From a bacterium (GTDB lineage Bacteria > Ratteibacteria > UBA8468 > B48-G9 > DSTR01): a stretch of DNA of 52,614 nt. Within the stretch, counting starts at the first letter, position 1. The number at the start of each line of letters is the position of its first letter. The notes under the pieces are model-generated. The model worked only from the letters and a program-made list of their open reading frames with translations, did not search any database and was not told where the DNA came from. Location: the NCBI GenBank assembly GCA_029551285.1, contig JAKPFT010000076.1:1-52614 (forward strand). Reading direction: 5' to 3'. The translations under genes and the position numbers were made by a program. Below, piece after piece: positions 17,698 through 26,038 of the stretch.

Positions 17698-17874
17698 CTA
17701 ATCCGACGCCTTTGTTTTTCTAACGGAAAACCCTCTTAAAAGTGAACCTCTTCTGGTTTCGTATACCCGTTCTTCTCCAGGTCTGTATCCGTGGTACTTT
17801 GTGTGGTGACCATAGTACCCGATGAAGTTGTCCCCTGGTTCCAGGACTACTTCCTGAACTTCGCCTAATTCCAT
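17698..17874 (-). CDS. Small hypothetical protein, 58 aa
   Basis: An open frame of 58 codons starting at an ATG 8 nt after AAGGA, in the otherwise empty 408-nt space between the secretin and the PilV-like gene, on the same strand. The product is polar with a Tyr/His/Gly-rich middle (GYYGHHTKYHGYRPGEERVYE is split around residues 19-39) and a basic tail. No signal peptide or membrane segment. No family recognised. The ribosome site, operon position and lack of overlap with other genes support it; short length keeps confidence low. The remaining 197 nt (17502-17697) hold no convincing gene. Confidence 0.42.
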   Translation of the reverse strand: MELGEVQEVVLEPGDNFIGYYGHHTKYHGYRPGEERVYETRRGSLLRGFSVRKTKASD

Positions 17875-17909
17875 AATAACAGTCCTTAACCTGAAGCGGC
17901 GAAAATCTG

Positions 17910-19607
17910 TTACTTTTGTTTTTCTTTCGCCTCTTTGGCCATGGCTGAGATGTCTTCCTCTTTCAAGATTCTGGGAGTGAGAAACATCACCAGGTCAGTC
18001 TTCTTCGCTAACTGCCGTTTGTTGCTGAAAAGACCCGGGAAAAGCCTGCCCAAAAGAGGCACTCCGCTCCTGTCGGTACTACCTTCACTGCTCAGCAGTC
18101 CCCCTAAGACCAGAGTTTGACCGTCTTTAACCGTTACCTTGGTCAGGGTGGACCGTTCATGGGTATCCACCGCATCCTTGAAGATAGTGTTTTGCTTGGC
18201 GGTGACCACCTTGGGTTCCACTTCCAGGACGATATTACCTTCCGCGGTAACATGGGGCACCACCACCAAAGTAATGCCAATGTCCCGGAATTCGTATTCA
18301 ATAGTTCTGGTTCCAGCCTCGGTGGTTTCCGTAATCCTTGGCGCCACAGGGATGGTGCTGATAATGCGGATGGTGGCTGGCGAGTTATTCAGCGTCGTCA
18401 CCCTCGGATTGGCCAAGATATTGGCTTCACCCCTGCTCTCAAGAAGACGCAAATCCGCGGTTAAACTCTGAAAGGATACTTCAGCGCTGGCTTTAGTATC
18501 CTTGCCTGGAGCCAGAGGAATCCCGTAAAAGTAGTCCGCGGTGACCTTACCTAAACTGCCGCTGCCATCTCCCCACTTCACGCCGATGTCTTTCAGACCC
18601 TCGTTGGTCAGTTCCACCAGTACTGCTTCAATAGAAATCTGGGGCACGGGTTTATCCAGGATGCCGATGATTTCACCGACTTCCTTGAGAAAATCTTCTG
18701 TGCCGACCACTACCAGAGCGTTGTTGCGCTTGTCCGGTATAATAGAAAATCCGTCGCCCAACTCGCTGGTGAGCGTCGTCTTCTCCGTAATTCTGCCAGT
18801 GCCGAAGGAAACCATCCTGCCGCCTAACATACTGGTGGTGATGTCGGCTGCCGTACTGGTGGTCCCTCCACTGGTCCCGGAACTTGTCCCTGAAGTTCCT
18901 GTGGTACCGGCTCCTGTAGTTCCTGCGGCCTGCACCTTTCCTTCCCCGGTTGGCGTCCCGGTAACTTCAATCGTGGTTTTTATGGCGGCTTCTTTACCTG
19001 CGGCTATGTTTTTTCGCACCAGGGTGGGTAGAAGCACCCAGAGGTCCAGGGCGTCAATGTGTTTTAACTGAAAGACCCTGACCTTAATGGAAGAAGCGGT
19101 ATAATCCTGGTCCAGCCGAGAAACGAGGTACTTCAGTTCCGCAATCCTCTCCGGGTAGTCCCTGATGACCAGACTGTTTAACCGATTGTCCACGGCCACT
19201 GTCTTTTCATAGCCAAGAGTTCTGAGCGTTTCAAGAACATCTCTGGCCCTGGCGTGTTTCAGGGGAAGACATTCACCCTGATAAACGGCGGTCGGTTCCG
19301 GCCTTGCCTGCGCGGCTCTGACGATGTAAACATCTGACTGTGGCAACTTCTGGCGGGAAAGACCGTTGGCGAACAGGATGGCGTCAATGGCTTCTTCAGG
19401 CTCCACACCATCAAGATAGGCACTGACCAGTTTCTCCGCAAGTTCGGTGCTGGTTACCAACTTGATACCTGTCTTCTGGCTGAGCATTTCCAGGACAAGG
19501 CCCAGTTTTGCCTGATGGAAAGTTAAAGTCACTTTTTCCGCACTTAACGAACGAAAGGGCAGGGCGGTGAGAAAAACCACAAAAATTCCGGGTAGCAATC
19601 GTTTCAT
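17910..19607 (-). CDS. pilQ: Type IV pilus / type II secretion secretin (PilQ/GspD family)
   Basis: 565 residues. A cleavable signal peptide (MKRLLPGIFVVFLTALPFRSLSA) is followed by an STN-type domain (about 24-90), one secretin N/NolW-like domain (about 110-215), a Gly/Thr/Ser-rich linker (about 220-255), and the C-terminal secretin domain (about 310-555) with VPLLGRLFPGLFSNK near the end, a family hallmark. It forms the outer-membrane gate through which the pilus exits, and so implies a diderm envelope. Compared with E. coli GspD it has fewer N-domains. It comes after pilM, pilN, pilO and a PilP-like gene on the same strand, as in classic pil operons. Confidence 0.92.
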   Translation of the reverse strand: MKRLLPGIFVVFLTALPFRSLSAEKVTLTFHQAKLGLVLEMLSQKTGIKLVTSTELAEKLVSAYLDGVEPEEAIDAILFANGLSRQKLPQSDVYIVRAAQARPEPTAVYQGECLPLKHARARDVLETLRTLGYEKTVAVDNRLNSLVIRDYPERIAELKYLVSRLDQDYTASSIKVRVFQLKHIDALDLWVLLPTLVRKNIAAGKEAAIKTTIEVTGTPTGEGKVQAAGTTGAGTTGTSGTSSGTSGGTTSTAADITTSMLGGRMVSFGTGRITEKTTLTSELGDGFSIIPDKRNNALVVVGTEDFLKEVGEIIGILDKPVPQISIEAVLVELTNEGLKDIGVKWGDGSGSLGKVTADYFYGIPLAPGKDTKASAEVSFQSLTADLRLLESRGEANILANPRVTTLNNSPATIRIISTIPVAPRITETTEAGTRTIEYEFRDIGITLVVVPHVTAEGNIVLEVEPKVVTAKQNTIFKDAVDTHERSTLTKVTVKDGQTLVLGGLLSSEGSTDRSGVPLLGRLFPGLFSNKRQLAKKTDLVMFLTPRILKEEDISAMAKEAKEKQK

Positions 19608-19671
19608 ACTTTCCTCCGTTTTTCCTGAAGGCGGTCCTCACCAACTGTTTTGAGGTTACAGTTTTTCGTTT

Positions 19672-20997
19672 TCATCCCTGCTGTTCGCTGTTAACTGTCG
19701 GATAAACAATCCGTTCTGGCAGGTAGTAAGCCGTGCGCAGAAAACTGTCTTCCCGGAATTCTTTCAACTCTTTCAGAAAAGTTGTCAGATTTTCTTCTTT
19801 CCTGACCCATCGGCCCACCCGGACGGTGTAAACTCCGTTGATATATTCAGTCCGAACTTCGGGATAGCCTGATTCCTCCAGTTGCTGCGCCACCCGGACG
19901 GCTTCTTCCCTGGCGCTGGCTGGATGAGAAGAGACCTGAATGGTGATGATGCGGGCTGGATCTTCCAGTTTGACGGCTGTTTCACGTTTTACCGACCGTA
20001 CTTCCCTCGTGGAAGTAGCAATATTTTCCTGCTTCTCTTCAGCCTTCTGTTCTTCTATAATTCTTCCGGCTTCGCTTTCCGGGGTAACAGTTTTTACAAA
20101 AGCGTAACGATAGCGGGGACGCAGTTTAGCCCACACCTCTTTCGCCTCCGACATCCTCTGATAGGCGCCGACGCGCAGAACAACAAAATCATCGTCTTTC
20201 AGCAGTCTTACCCGGTCAAATCCCTGGTTGGCCAGTTTCTTACCTTCTTCTTTTGCCTGACTGATGTTTTCTTCCGGAACGGAAAGGACCTGAACAGTCT
20301 TGAAGGTGGCACCACTACCTGACTTGACCTGCCTTTCCTCTTTTTTCCCTGAAAGAAAATTCTTCTCTTTAACTTCAGAGACCCCTACCGCACTGACTTC
20401 CGAAGTTTTCTCCTTTTCTTTCTGTTCCGCTAATACCTTCTCTTCAACTAATTCTGTTCCGCCGCTGGAGGTTATTTTTAACACCAGGGTATGCTCGCTG
20501 CTTTTCAAAACAACCCGGTCCGGATAAATCCGGTAAACCTGGTAGCCCTCCAGACGCTCGCTTTCGGTGCAAACCTGCTCGTTGATAATGGCTAACGGTC
20601 TGGCGCGGTCATAGATGATTCCGGAAAGGGTGAAGGTAGGCAGGCCCGGTCGTGTCTCTTTAAGAATGCTGTGCGTCATCACCGGTGAAACAGACCGTGC
20701 CGGAGGACCCCACGGAGAGAACGGGTTTTTCCCCCAGTCCGCGCCTTTCCCGCCAGTTTCCGTCTCTTCCACAGCGGTTAGCGCGGCTCTGGCTTCTTTC
20801 ATCGTCCTTTCCACCTCGCTCAGATTGAAGTTATTCTGAAGCGGAGGAGCCGCTGCCTGGCTGGTTATATTTTCAGGCAGTTTCCCTGGCACAGCCTTAC
20901 CCGATTTCTTCTTAGGAGAGAGGACAACTGTCCAGGAAATTATCAGCACCACCAGCAAGACACCCATCAAAACCAGTTTTTTCTTCTGCTCTCCCAT
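19672..20997 (-). CDS. PilP/GspC-like protein fused to two SPOR domains
   Basis: 441 residues. A short cytosolic start and one transmembrane helix (8-26) lead to a PilP/GspC-type homology region: KNPFSPWG (90-97) then FTLSGIIYDRARPLAIIN and a Tyr-x-Val/Ile beta-domain up to about 175. A charged linker follows, then two SPOR-like domains (about 232-304 and 349-425), each with the TVQV/TIQV opening and R-V-G strand. SPOR domains bind denuded peptidoglycan glycan strands. PilP normally links PilN/PilO to the secretin, and gene order pilM-N-O-this-pilQ matches. I infer the fusion couples the inner-membrane complex to the cell wall. Such a fusion is not one I know as standard. Confidence 0.78.
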   Translation of the reverse strand: MGEQKKKLVLMGVLLVVLIISWTVVLSPKKKSGKAVPGKLPENITSQAAAPPLQNNFNLSEVERTMKEARAALTAVEETETGGKGADWGKNPFSPWGPPARSVSPVMTHSILKETRPGLPTFTLSGIIYDRARPLAIINEQVCTESERLEGYQVYRIYPDRVVLKSSEHTLVLKITSSGGTELVEEKVLAEQKEKEKTSEVSAVGVSEVKEKNFLSGKKEERQVKSGSGATFKTVQVLSVPEENISQAKEEGKKLANQGFDRVRLLKDDDFVVLRVGAYQRMSEAKEVWAKLRPRYRYAFVKTVTPESEAGRIIEEQKAEEKQENIATSTREVRSVKRETAVKLEDPARIITIQVSSHPASAREEAVRVAQQLEESGYPEVRTEYINGVYTVRVGRWVRKEENLTTFLKELKEFREDSFLRTAYYLPERIVYPTVNSEQQG

Positions 20998-21000
20998 AAT

Positions 21001-21543
21001 TCACCCCAGCTTTTTCAGTGCCAGAAAAGTAAGATTAAAAGTAAGCTTTTCGCCAGGAGTAATTTCTATCTGAGTAATTTTAAGGTAACGGCCACCTTTT
21101 TCCACCGCGGCCACGGCCCTAACCATATCCTGATAATTGCCTTCCACCCGAACCGTCCAGGCAAAGTATGGCGTATCCCCTTTTTCCGACTCTGCCGGTC
21201 TCAATTCCTGAAGAACCAGCCGGTTTTTCTTGAGGATGTCGGAAATGTACTGAAAAAAGTCCAGGTTAGGGTCAGGGGAATCTGAAAGCCAGGTGTACTG
21301 CCGCACCTTAGCCCTGGCCTCCTCCACAGTCTGGACCACCTTAGATAGAAAAAGCGGCGATTTCTTCAGCCGCAAGTAATCATAATCTAATTGTTCCTTC
21401 TCTTCCTTCAGCAGTTTGATTTTCTGCTGGTGGCGCTGCAGGAAACAACAGTGAAAAGAAAACCAGATTATTCCGTAGGAAACCAGCATTGCCAGCACCC
21501 ACCAGTGGATTTTCCGGCCGAACGCCAGAAACAACCTGTTCAT
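21001..21543 (-). CDS. pilO: PilO-like type IV pilus alignment protein
   Basis: 180 residues: short cytosolic start, one transmembrane helix (about 14-33), a coiled-coil stretch (about 37-80) and a ferredoxin-like alpha/beta domain. This layout and its position between pilN and the PilP-like gene identify it as PilO. It pairs with PilN in the periplasm to align the motor with the secretin. Its start overlaps the pilN stop by 4 nt. Confidence 0.82.
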   Translation of the reverse strand: MNRLFLAFGRKIHWWVLAMLVSYGIIWFSFHCCFLQRHQQKIKLLKEEKEQLDYDYLRLKKSPLFLSKVVQTVEEARAKVRQYTWLSDSPDPNLDFFQYISDILKKNRLVLQELRPAESEKGDTPYFAWTVRVEGNYQDMVRAVAAVEKGGRYLKITQIEITPGEKLTFNLTFLALKKLG

Positions 21544-22160
21544 TTAATTGTTTCCTCTCTCTTTTCTCCGGAACCTTTTCTCAGCCGACCTTCCACAATA
21601 AAGGAGACTGTTTCTTCGTCCTTTTTCTTCTCCCGTTTGACTTCCTTCAGCGTGAAGGAAGAAAAGTCCCTGACTCCAGCCTGGGTAAGGTTGAAAACAA
21701 ATCTGGCAATACTTTCCTTTTCGTTCACCGCTGGCGAGACAAAACCTTTGATGACCAGAATGGTTTCTTTATCCTTGTCACTGCCTTCCTGCCGGGTTGA
21801 CAGAGTGCCCAGCCACATTCCCACCGGAAGAGCCTTCGCCAGCAGCACAAGTTTGTTTTCCCAGAGAAGCCGGCTTTCTGCTTCCTTCCGACACAGATTG
21901 AGCTGACTTAGCGCCCTGAATAATTCAGCGCGGTAGCGCTGCAACTCACCTGCCAGACCGTGTTCGCTGGCCAGGTCCAGACGGATTCGTCGGATATCCT
22001 GCTGGAGCCGGTTGATAATGAGGTTATCAGCCATTAACTGAACGCCAACCGAAAAGAGAATGAGAAACAGCCCTGCCAGGTAGAGAAAGACTAACTGCCA
22101 CAACATCCGGCGCATCTTCCACTGGTGCGCCCGCGATTTCAGGATGTTTATCTCAATCAC
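21540..22160 (-). CDS. pilN: PilN-like type IV pilus inner-membrane protein
   Basis: 206 residues. The N-terminal MIEINIL matches the conserved cytosolic PilN peptide (typically I-N-L-L) that binds PilM. Next come a transmembrane helix (about 22-43), a coiled coil and a PilN-type periplasmic domain. Overlaps pilM and pilO by 4 nt each, so stoichiometric synthesis by coupled translation is likely. Confidence 0.85.
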   Translation of the reverse strand: MIEINILKSRAHQWKMRRMLWQLVFLYLAGLFLILFSVGVQLMADNLIINRLQQDIRRIRLDLASEHGLAGELQRYRAELFRALSQLNLCRKEAESRLLWENKLVLLAKALPVGMWLGTLSTRQEGSDKDKETILVIKGFVSPAVNEKESIARFVFNLTQAGVRDFSSFTLKEVKREKKKDEETVSFIVEGRLRKGSGEKREETIK

Positions 22161-23161
22161 GGCAACTTCCTTGTCAGCAACCCCAGGGCAACAGCAAAGC
22201 AGTAACCATCATTCAACGTTTCCCCGGAAATACCTGGCACACCCTCCAGCGGGTTCCACAGCGTGCCAGGTATTTCCAGTTTTTCTTCCAGGCTCTCCTT
22301 CAAGCCCGGTAACTTTGCGGAACCGCCGCAGAGAAGAAATCTTTCCGGTTTTAAGCCGGTGCGGCCGGAAAAATACCTCACTCCGGTATTTACCTCAGAA
22401 GTCATGTCCGCTGAAATTTCCCTGATTATCTGGCTTACCGCGGCAGCCTGGTCTGGTTTCTGCTTCACTTTTTCCGCCTCGCTCAGAGGGCACTGGTAAC
22501 GACGGCTGATGGCCTCAGTCACCTGCTGGCCGCCAAAAGCGATGTCCCGGGCAAGGACAAAGCCACCTTTTTCCACCAGCGCCATATTCGTCAACCTGGC
22601 ACCAACATTGATTACCAGACCTGACCCACCATTTTCCTGAGCCGTAAAAGAGTAAAGGTTCGCCAGAGCCAGACTATCCAGGTCAAGAATCACCAGCCGC
22701 AGACCGCACTGAGAAAAAACCTGCATCAGAAAATTGCATCTGGAGCGCGGGTAGCCGGCCAGAAGTACTGTCTTCCTCTCCGAAGAAGGAAGTATCTGAA
22801 AGTCATACTCTAAACTGCTCCATCCCTGGGGAAAGACCTCAGATAGTTCAACTTCCACCATACTTTCCACTTCCTCCGGCGGGACCTCCGGAATGTCAAA
22901 ATAGTGAATTAGAACCTCACTGCCAGCCACGGAACTTACGCCCGCGCGGCTTCTTATATTTAGACGATTGAGGTAGTCCCTGAGGAAAGAAATAAAGACT
23001 TCCTGCTCTTCGGGAACCGGACCCAGACGAAAATTAGCCACTGGATTTTTTACCACGCCAATTCTGGAGATAGAAAAGTTCCTCTGGTTTACCGCTCCTT
23101 CTACCACTTTGATGGTGTCTGAGCCGATGTCAACAATTACTTTTGTCTCCCGCACCCTCAT
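22157..23161 (-). CDS. pilM: PilM-like actin-fold ATPase of type IV pilus
   Basis: 334 residues. Actin/FtsA-like phosphate motifs are visible: VDIGSDTIKVVEG near the start, INVGARLTNMALVEKGG in the middle and LCGGSAKLPGL near the end. PilM lies in the cytosol on the membrane and binds the PilN N-terminal peptide. It is 46 nt downstream of the second pilin gene. No strong ribosome site is seen, so expression may depend on read-through from the pilin promoter. Confidence 0.88.
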   Translation of the reverse strand: MRVRETKVIVDIGSDTIKVVEGAVNQRNFSISRIGVVKNPVANFRLGPVPEEQEVFISFLRDYLNRLNIRSRAGVSSVAGSEVLIHYFDIPEVPPEEVESMVEVELSEVFPQGWSSLEYDFQILPSSERKTVLLAGYPRSRCNFLMQVFSQCGLRLVILDLDSLALANLYSFTAQENGGSGLVINVGARLTNMALVEKGGFVLARDIAFGGQQVTEAISRRYQCPLSEAEKVKQKPDQAAAVSQIIREISADMTSEVNTGVRYFSGRTGLKPERFLLCGGSAKLPGLKESLEEKLEIPGTLWNPLEGVPGISGETLNDGYCFAVALGLLTRKLP

Positions 23162-23207
23162 CCCTGATTGGAAGTTATGTTAAACCCTGTTCCCCCCGGA
23201 AAGTTCC

Positions 23208-23591
23208 TTACAGCCCGCCATAGGTAATCGCAGCACCAGAAGTATTAGTATAGCTCATGTAGACCGTTATCCCGTCAGCATCACCTGTGCCAGTGGTGTG
23301 CGCTGTAAAACCATTAGCATCCGCAGAATCAACTGTGAAACTGGTAAAGTACTTATTCCCCGTGGTGCTGACATCAGTGATGGTGGTGGTGTAAGTGTTA
23401 TGCTCGGCATAATACACCCTCTCTGCGGTCAATACCGCGCCCAACAACGCCGCGCCTTCAGAAGCCATCGCCTTTCTGATGTTGGCGCGGTAAAGGGGAA
23501 CAGCCACTGAGGCTAAAATCCCGACAATGATGACCACCACCATTAACTCAATCAGAGTGAAACCACGCTTGCATTTCAAGACCTTTTTCAT
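23208..23591 (-). CDS. Major pilin-like protein, second copy
   Basis: 127 residues with a short basic leader, cleavage site RG-FTLIELMVVVIIVGILASVAVP and invariant Glu5. The short globular domain is Thr/Gly/Asp-rich with few charges and no cysteines after cleavage. It differs from the copy directly upstream at only 9 of 127 residues (about 93% identity), and the last third is identical. Likely arisen by tandem duplication. By family knowledge it polymerises into the pilus fibre after cleavage by a prepilin peptidase (not in window). Confidence 0.93.
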   Translation of the reverse strand: MKKVLKCKRGFTLIELMVVVIIVGILASVAVPLYRANIRKAMASEGAALLGAVLTAERVYYAEHNTYTTTITDVSTTGNKYFTSFTVDSADANGFTAHTTGTGDADGITVYMSYTNTSGAAITYGGL

Positions 23592-23606
23592 TATTCCTCC
23601 CGTGTG

Positions 23607-23990
23607 TTAGAGCCCGCCATAGGTAATCGCAGCACCAGAAGTATTAGTATAGCTCATGTAGACCGTTATCCCGTCAGCATCACCTGTGCCAGTGGTGTGC
23701 GCTGTAAAACCATTACCATCCGCAGAATCAACTGTGAAACTGGTAAAGTACTTGTTCCCCGTGGTGCTGACATCAGTGATGCTGGTGGTGTAGGTGCCAT
23801 GTTCGGCATAATAGGTTCTCTCTGCGGTCAATACCGCGCCCAACAACGCCGCGCCTTCAGAAGCCATAGATTTTCTGACATTGGCGCGGTAAAGGGGAAT
23901 TGCCACCGCGGCTAAAATCCCGACAATGATGACCACCACCATTAACTCAATCAGAGTGAAACCACGCTTGCATTTCAGAACTTTTCTCAT
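23607..23990 (-). CDS. Major pilin-like protein, first copy
   Basis: 127 residues, same architecture as its neighbour 15 nt downstream: leader, RG-FTLIELMVVVIIVGILAAVAIP, Glu5, short C-terminal domain. An AAAGGAG ribosome site precedes the ATG. This is the promoter-proximal gene of the pilMNO-Q operon and is probably the more highly expressed copy. PilA and GspG share this signature, but pilMNO plus two pilins point to a pilus rather than type II secretion. Confidence 0.93.
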   Translation of the reverse strand: MRKVLKCKRGFTLIELMVVVIIVGILAAVAIPLYRANVRKSMASEGAALLGAVLTAERTYYAEHGTYTTSITDVSTTGNKYFTSFTVDSADGNGFTAHTTGTGDADGITVYMSYTNTSGAAITYGGL

Positions 23991-24202
23991 CTTTTTCTCC
24001 TTTCCTGTGTGTTCTCACACCGCGATTTTTCCTACTCCTGAAACTTCCTCCACCGCTTGAAGCCGCATATTGAAAGTTGCGCTTCCTTTGCCTTTCACCC
24101 CCTTGTAAAAAGAGCGACAGGTGCTATCTTTTATTTGAATTATACCTGTGTCAAATCTGATGGAAAACCATTTCCCTTTTCCCTTGACCAGGAGCCCTTT
24201 CA
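23991..24202 (-). promoter_or_regulatory. Divergent control region between pilins and glycosyltransferase gene
   Basis: A 212-nt gap. On the minus strand there is a perfect TATAAT (24139-24144) and a perfect TTGACA (24149-24154), but they are only 4 nt apart, so they cannot be one promoter. TTGACA could pair at 17 nt with the poor AAAGAT at 24126-24131. Either way the pilin transcript would have a ~130-140 nt leader, long for this genome. The plus-strand gene has AGGAG 8 nt before its GTG. Confidence 0.4.
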
Positions 24203-26038
24203 GTGTTAATCTCTGAGCCTGTGAAGAAACCGATTAGCCTTTATCTTCTCCTTATCGCCGCTGCCTGCCTGGTGGTTTACACCAACACTTTTCGCGTGCC
24301 CTTTCAGTTTGACGACCTTGAAGCCATTCAGAAAAACCCGGCCCTTCATTCTGTCACTGACATCGCCAGTATCTGGCGCTACTGGCCCACCCGATTTATC
24401 ACCTACCTTTCTTTTGCGCTCAATTACCAGGTTCACGGGCTGTCTGTGTTTGGTTACCACGCGGTTAACCTGCTCATTCACCTGGTTAATAGTCTGCTGG
24501 TCTTCCTTATCGTTAGAAATTTCCTGAGAAGACTTAACAGGGAAGAAGACAGCATGGCCCTGTTTGCCGGCCTGATTTTTGCCGTCCACCCGGTTCAAAC
24601 ACAGGCTGTTACCTACATCTATCAGCGTTCCACTTCCTTAGCCACTTTATTTATCCTGCTTTCCCTTTACTTTTACTTCACCGGAAAGGAAAATCCTGAC
24701 CGAAAAAAAAGTCTGCAAAGATATCTGCTCACAGCCGGCAGCGCTCTTGCCGGTATGTTTACCAAGGAAATCGCGATTGTCATTCCCTTCCTGCTTTTGC
24801 TGGTCCAAGTTTTTCTCTTCCAGGAGGATAAGTTTCAACCATTTCCTGTGCTGCTATTCCTTTTATTACTGCCGGTTGTTCCCCTGACAGCCTTTGCTAC
24901 CAGACTGGTCGGAGCCAGTGATTTTCAAAAGGTCAGCCTGGTAACAGCCGGCAGCACCGGCGTGGTTACCAGGAATGAATATCTGTTTACCCAGTTTCGG
25001 GGATTGCTCACTTATCTGCGCTTGCTGGTTGTGCCGATTAACCAGAACCTTGACTATGACTATCCTGTCTCCACCAGTCTCTTTCAGCCCGGAACACTTG
25101 CCGGTCTGGCTGTTCTCCTGATGCTGCTGGCGGCCGTGGTTTTCTTTTATCGGAGAAACCGCCTGCTCTCTTTGTCAATAGGCTGGTTCCTCCTGACTCT
25201 GGCTCCGCAGTCCAGCTTTCTGCCCAAGCCGGACCTGATTGTGGAACACCGGCTTTACCTGCCCTGTCTGGGGTACAGCCTTTTTCTCCCGGCAGTCGTT
25301 CTTGGTCGGCGGCAGGAACTTCGGCGGCCAGGCATTTATCTGTTGATTTTAATCTCCGGCCTTTACGCAGTGCTCGCGTTTGGTCGCAACATGATGTGGC
25401 GCAGCCGGGTGGTTCTCTGGGACGAGACGGTGAAGCGTTCTCCTGACAAGGCCCGGGCCTACCTTAACCGCGGACTGGCTTACGAAGAAAGGGGGGCCTA
25501 CAACTTAGCCCTGAAGGACTACACTAAAGCGCTGCAACTACAGCCGGATTACACTCTGGCTCATCTTAACCGGGGTGTTGTTCTGGCCAAGTTACACCAG
25601 TTTGACCTGGCCTTAACAGAACTGGAAAAAGTCAGGAAACTGAAGCCAGAATCTTCTGCTGTGGCCAATAATTACGGGGTGGTACTGGCCATGGCTGGCA
25701 AACTTCACCAGGCTGTTGAAGAATTTAGTCTGGCGCTCACTCTTAATCCCCAGTATCCGGAAGCCTACCGTAACAGAGGCATCTCCCACCTGCAACTGGG
25801 TAATCTTTCCCGGGCAATAGACGACTTCTCAGCGGCAATAAGTCTTGACCGGTATCAGCCGGAAACTTATCACTATCGGGCTATCGCTTACTGCCTTTCC
25901 GGAAAAGAAGAGTTGGCCAGAAAAGATTGGAACAAGTTCCAGCGTCTGACCGGTAAGAAAACTCTGGACGTAGAAAAAATTATCCAGATGATAGAAAAAG
26001 CGCCGGATAAAGTCAGAATAGAGTTTAACGCATGGTAG
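24203..26038 (+). CDS. TMTC-like GT-C membrane glycosyltransferase with C-terminal TPRs
   Basis: 611 residues starting at GTG with AGGAG upstream. About ten hydrophobic segments fill residues 12-400. The first loop has an acidic pair (FQFDDLEAI, near 34-42), as in GT-C enzymes that use lipid-linked sugars. Residues ~405-585 form about five TPR repeats (AYLNRGLAYEERGAYNLALKDY and similar). Membrane part plus TPR tail resembles eukaryotic TMTC O-mannosyltransferases and bacterial homologs. It is the only plus-strand gene inside the pilus locus, ending 14 nt inside convergent pilC, so I infer it decorates pilin. Acceptor and donor are unknown. Confidence 0.75.
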   Translation: MLISEPVKKPISLYLLLIAAACLVVYTNTFRVPFQFDDLEAIQKNPALHSVTDIASIWRYWPTRFITYLSFALNYQVHGLSVFGYHAVNLLIHLVNSLLVFLIVRNFLRRLNREEDSMALFAGLIFAVHPVQTQAVTYIYQRSTSLATLFILLSLYFYFTGKENPDRKKSLQRYLLTAGSALAGMFTKEIAIVIPFLLLLVQVFLFQEDKFQPFPVLLFLLLLPVVPLTAFATRLVGASDFQKVSLVTAGSTGVVTRNEYLFTQFRGLLTYLRLLVVPINQNLDYDYPVSTSLFQPGTLAGLAVLLMLLAAVVFFYRRNRLLSLSIGWFLLTLAPQSSFLPKPDLIVEHRLYLPCLGYSLFLPAVVLGRRQELRRPGIYLLILISGLYAVLAFGRNMMWRSRVVLWDETVKRSPDKARAYLNRGLAYEERGAYNLALKDYTKALQLQPDYTLAHLNRGVVLAKLHQFDLALTELEKVRKLKPESSAVANNYGVVLAMAGKLHQAVEEFSLALTLNPQYPEAYRNRGISHLQLGNLSRAIDDFSAAISLDRYQPETYHYRAIAYCLSGKEELARKDWNKFQRLTGKKTLDVEKIIQMIEKAPDKVRIEFNAW

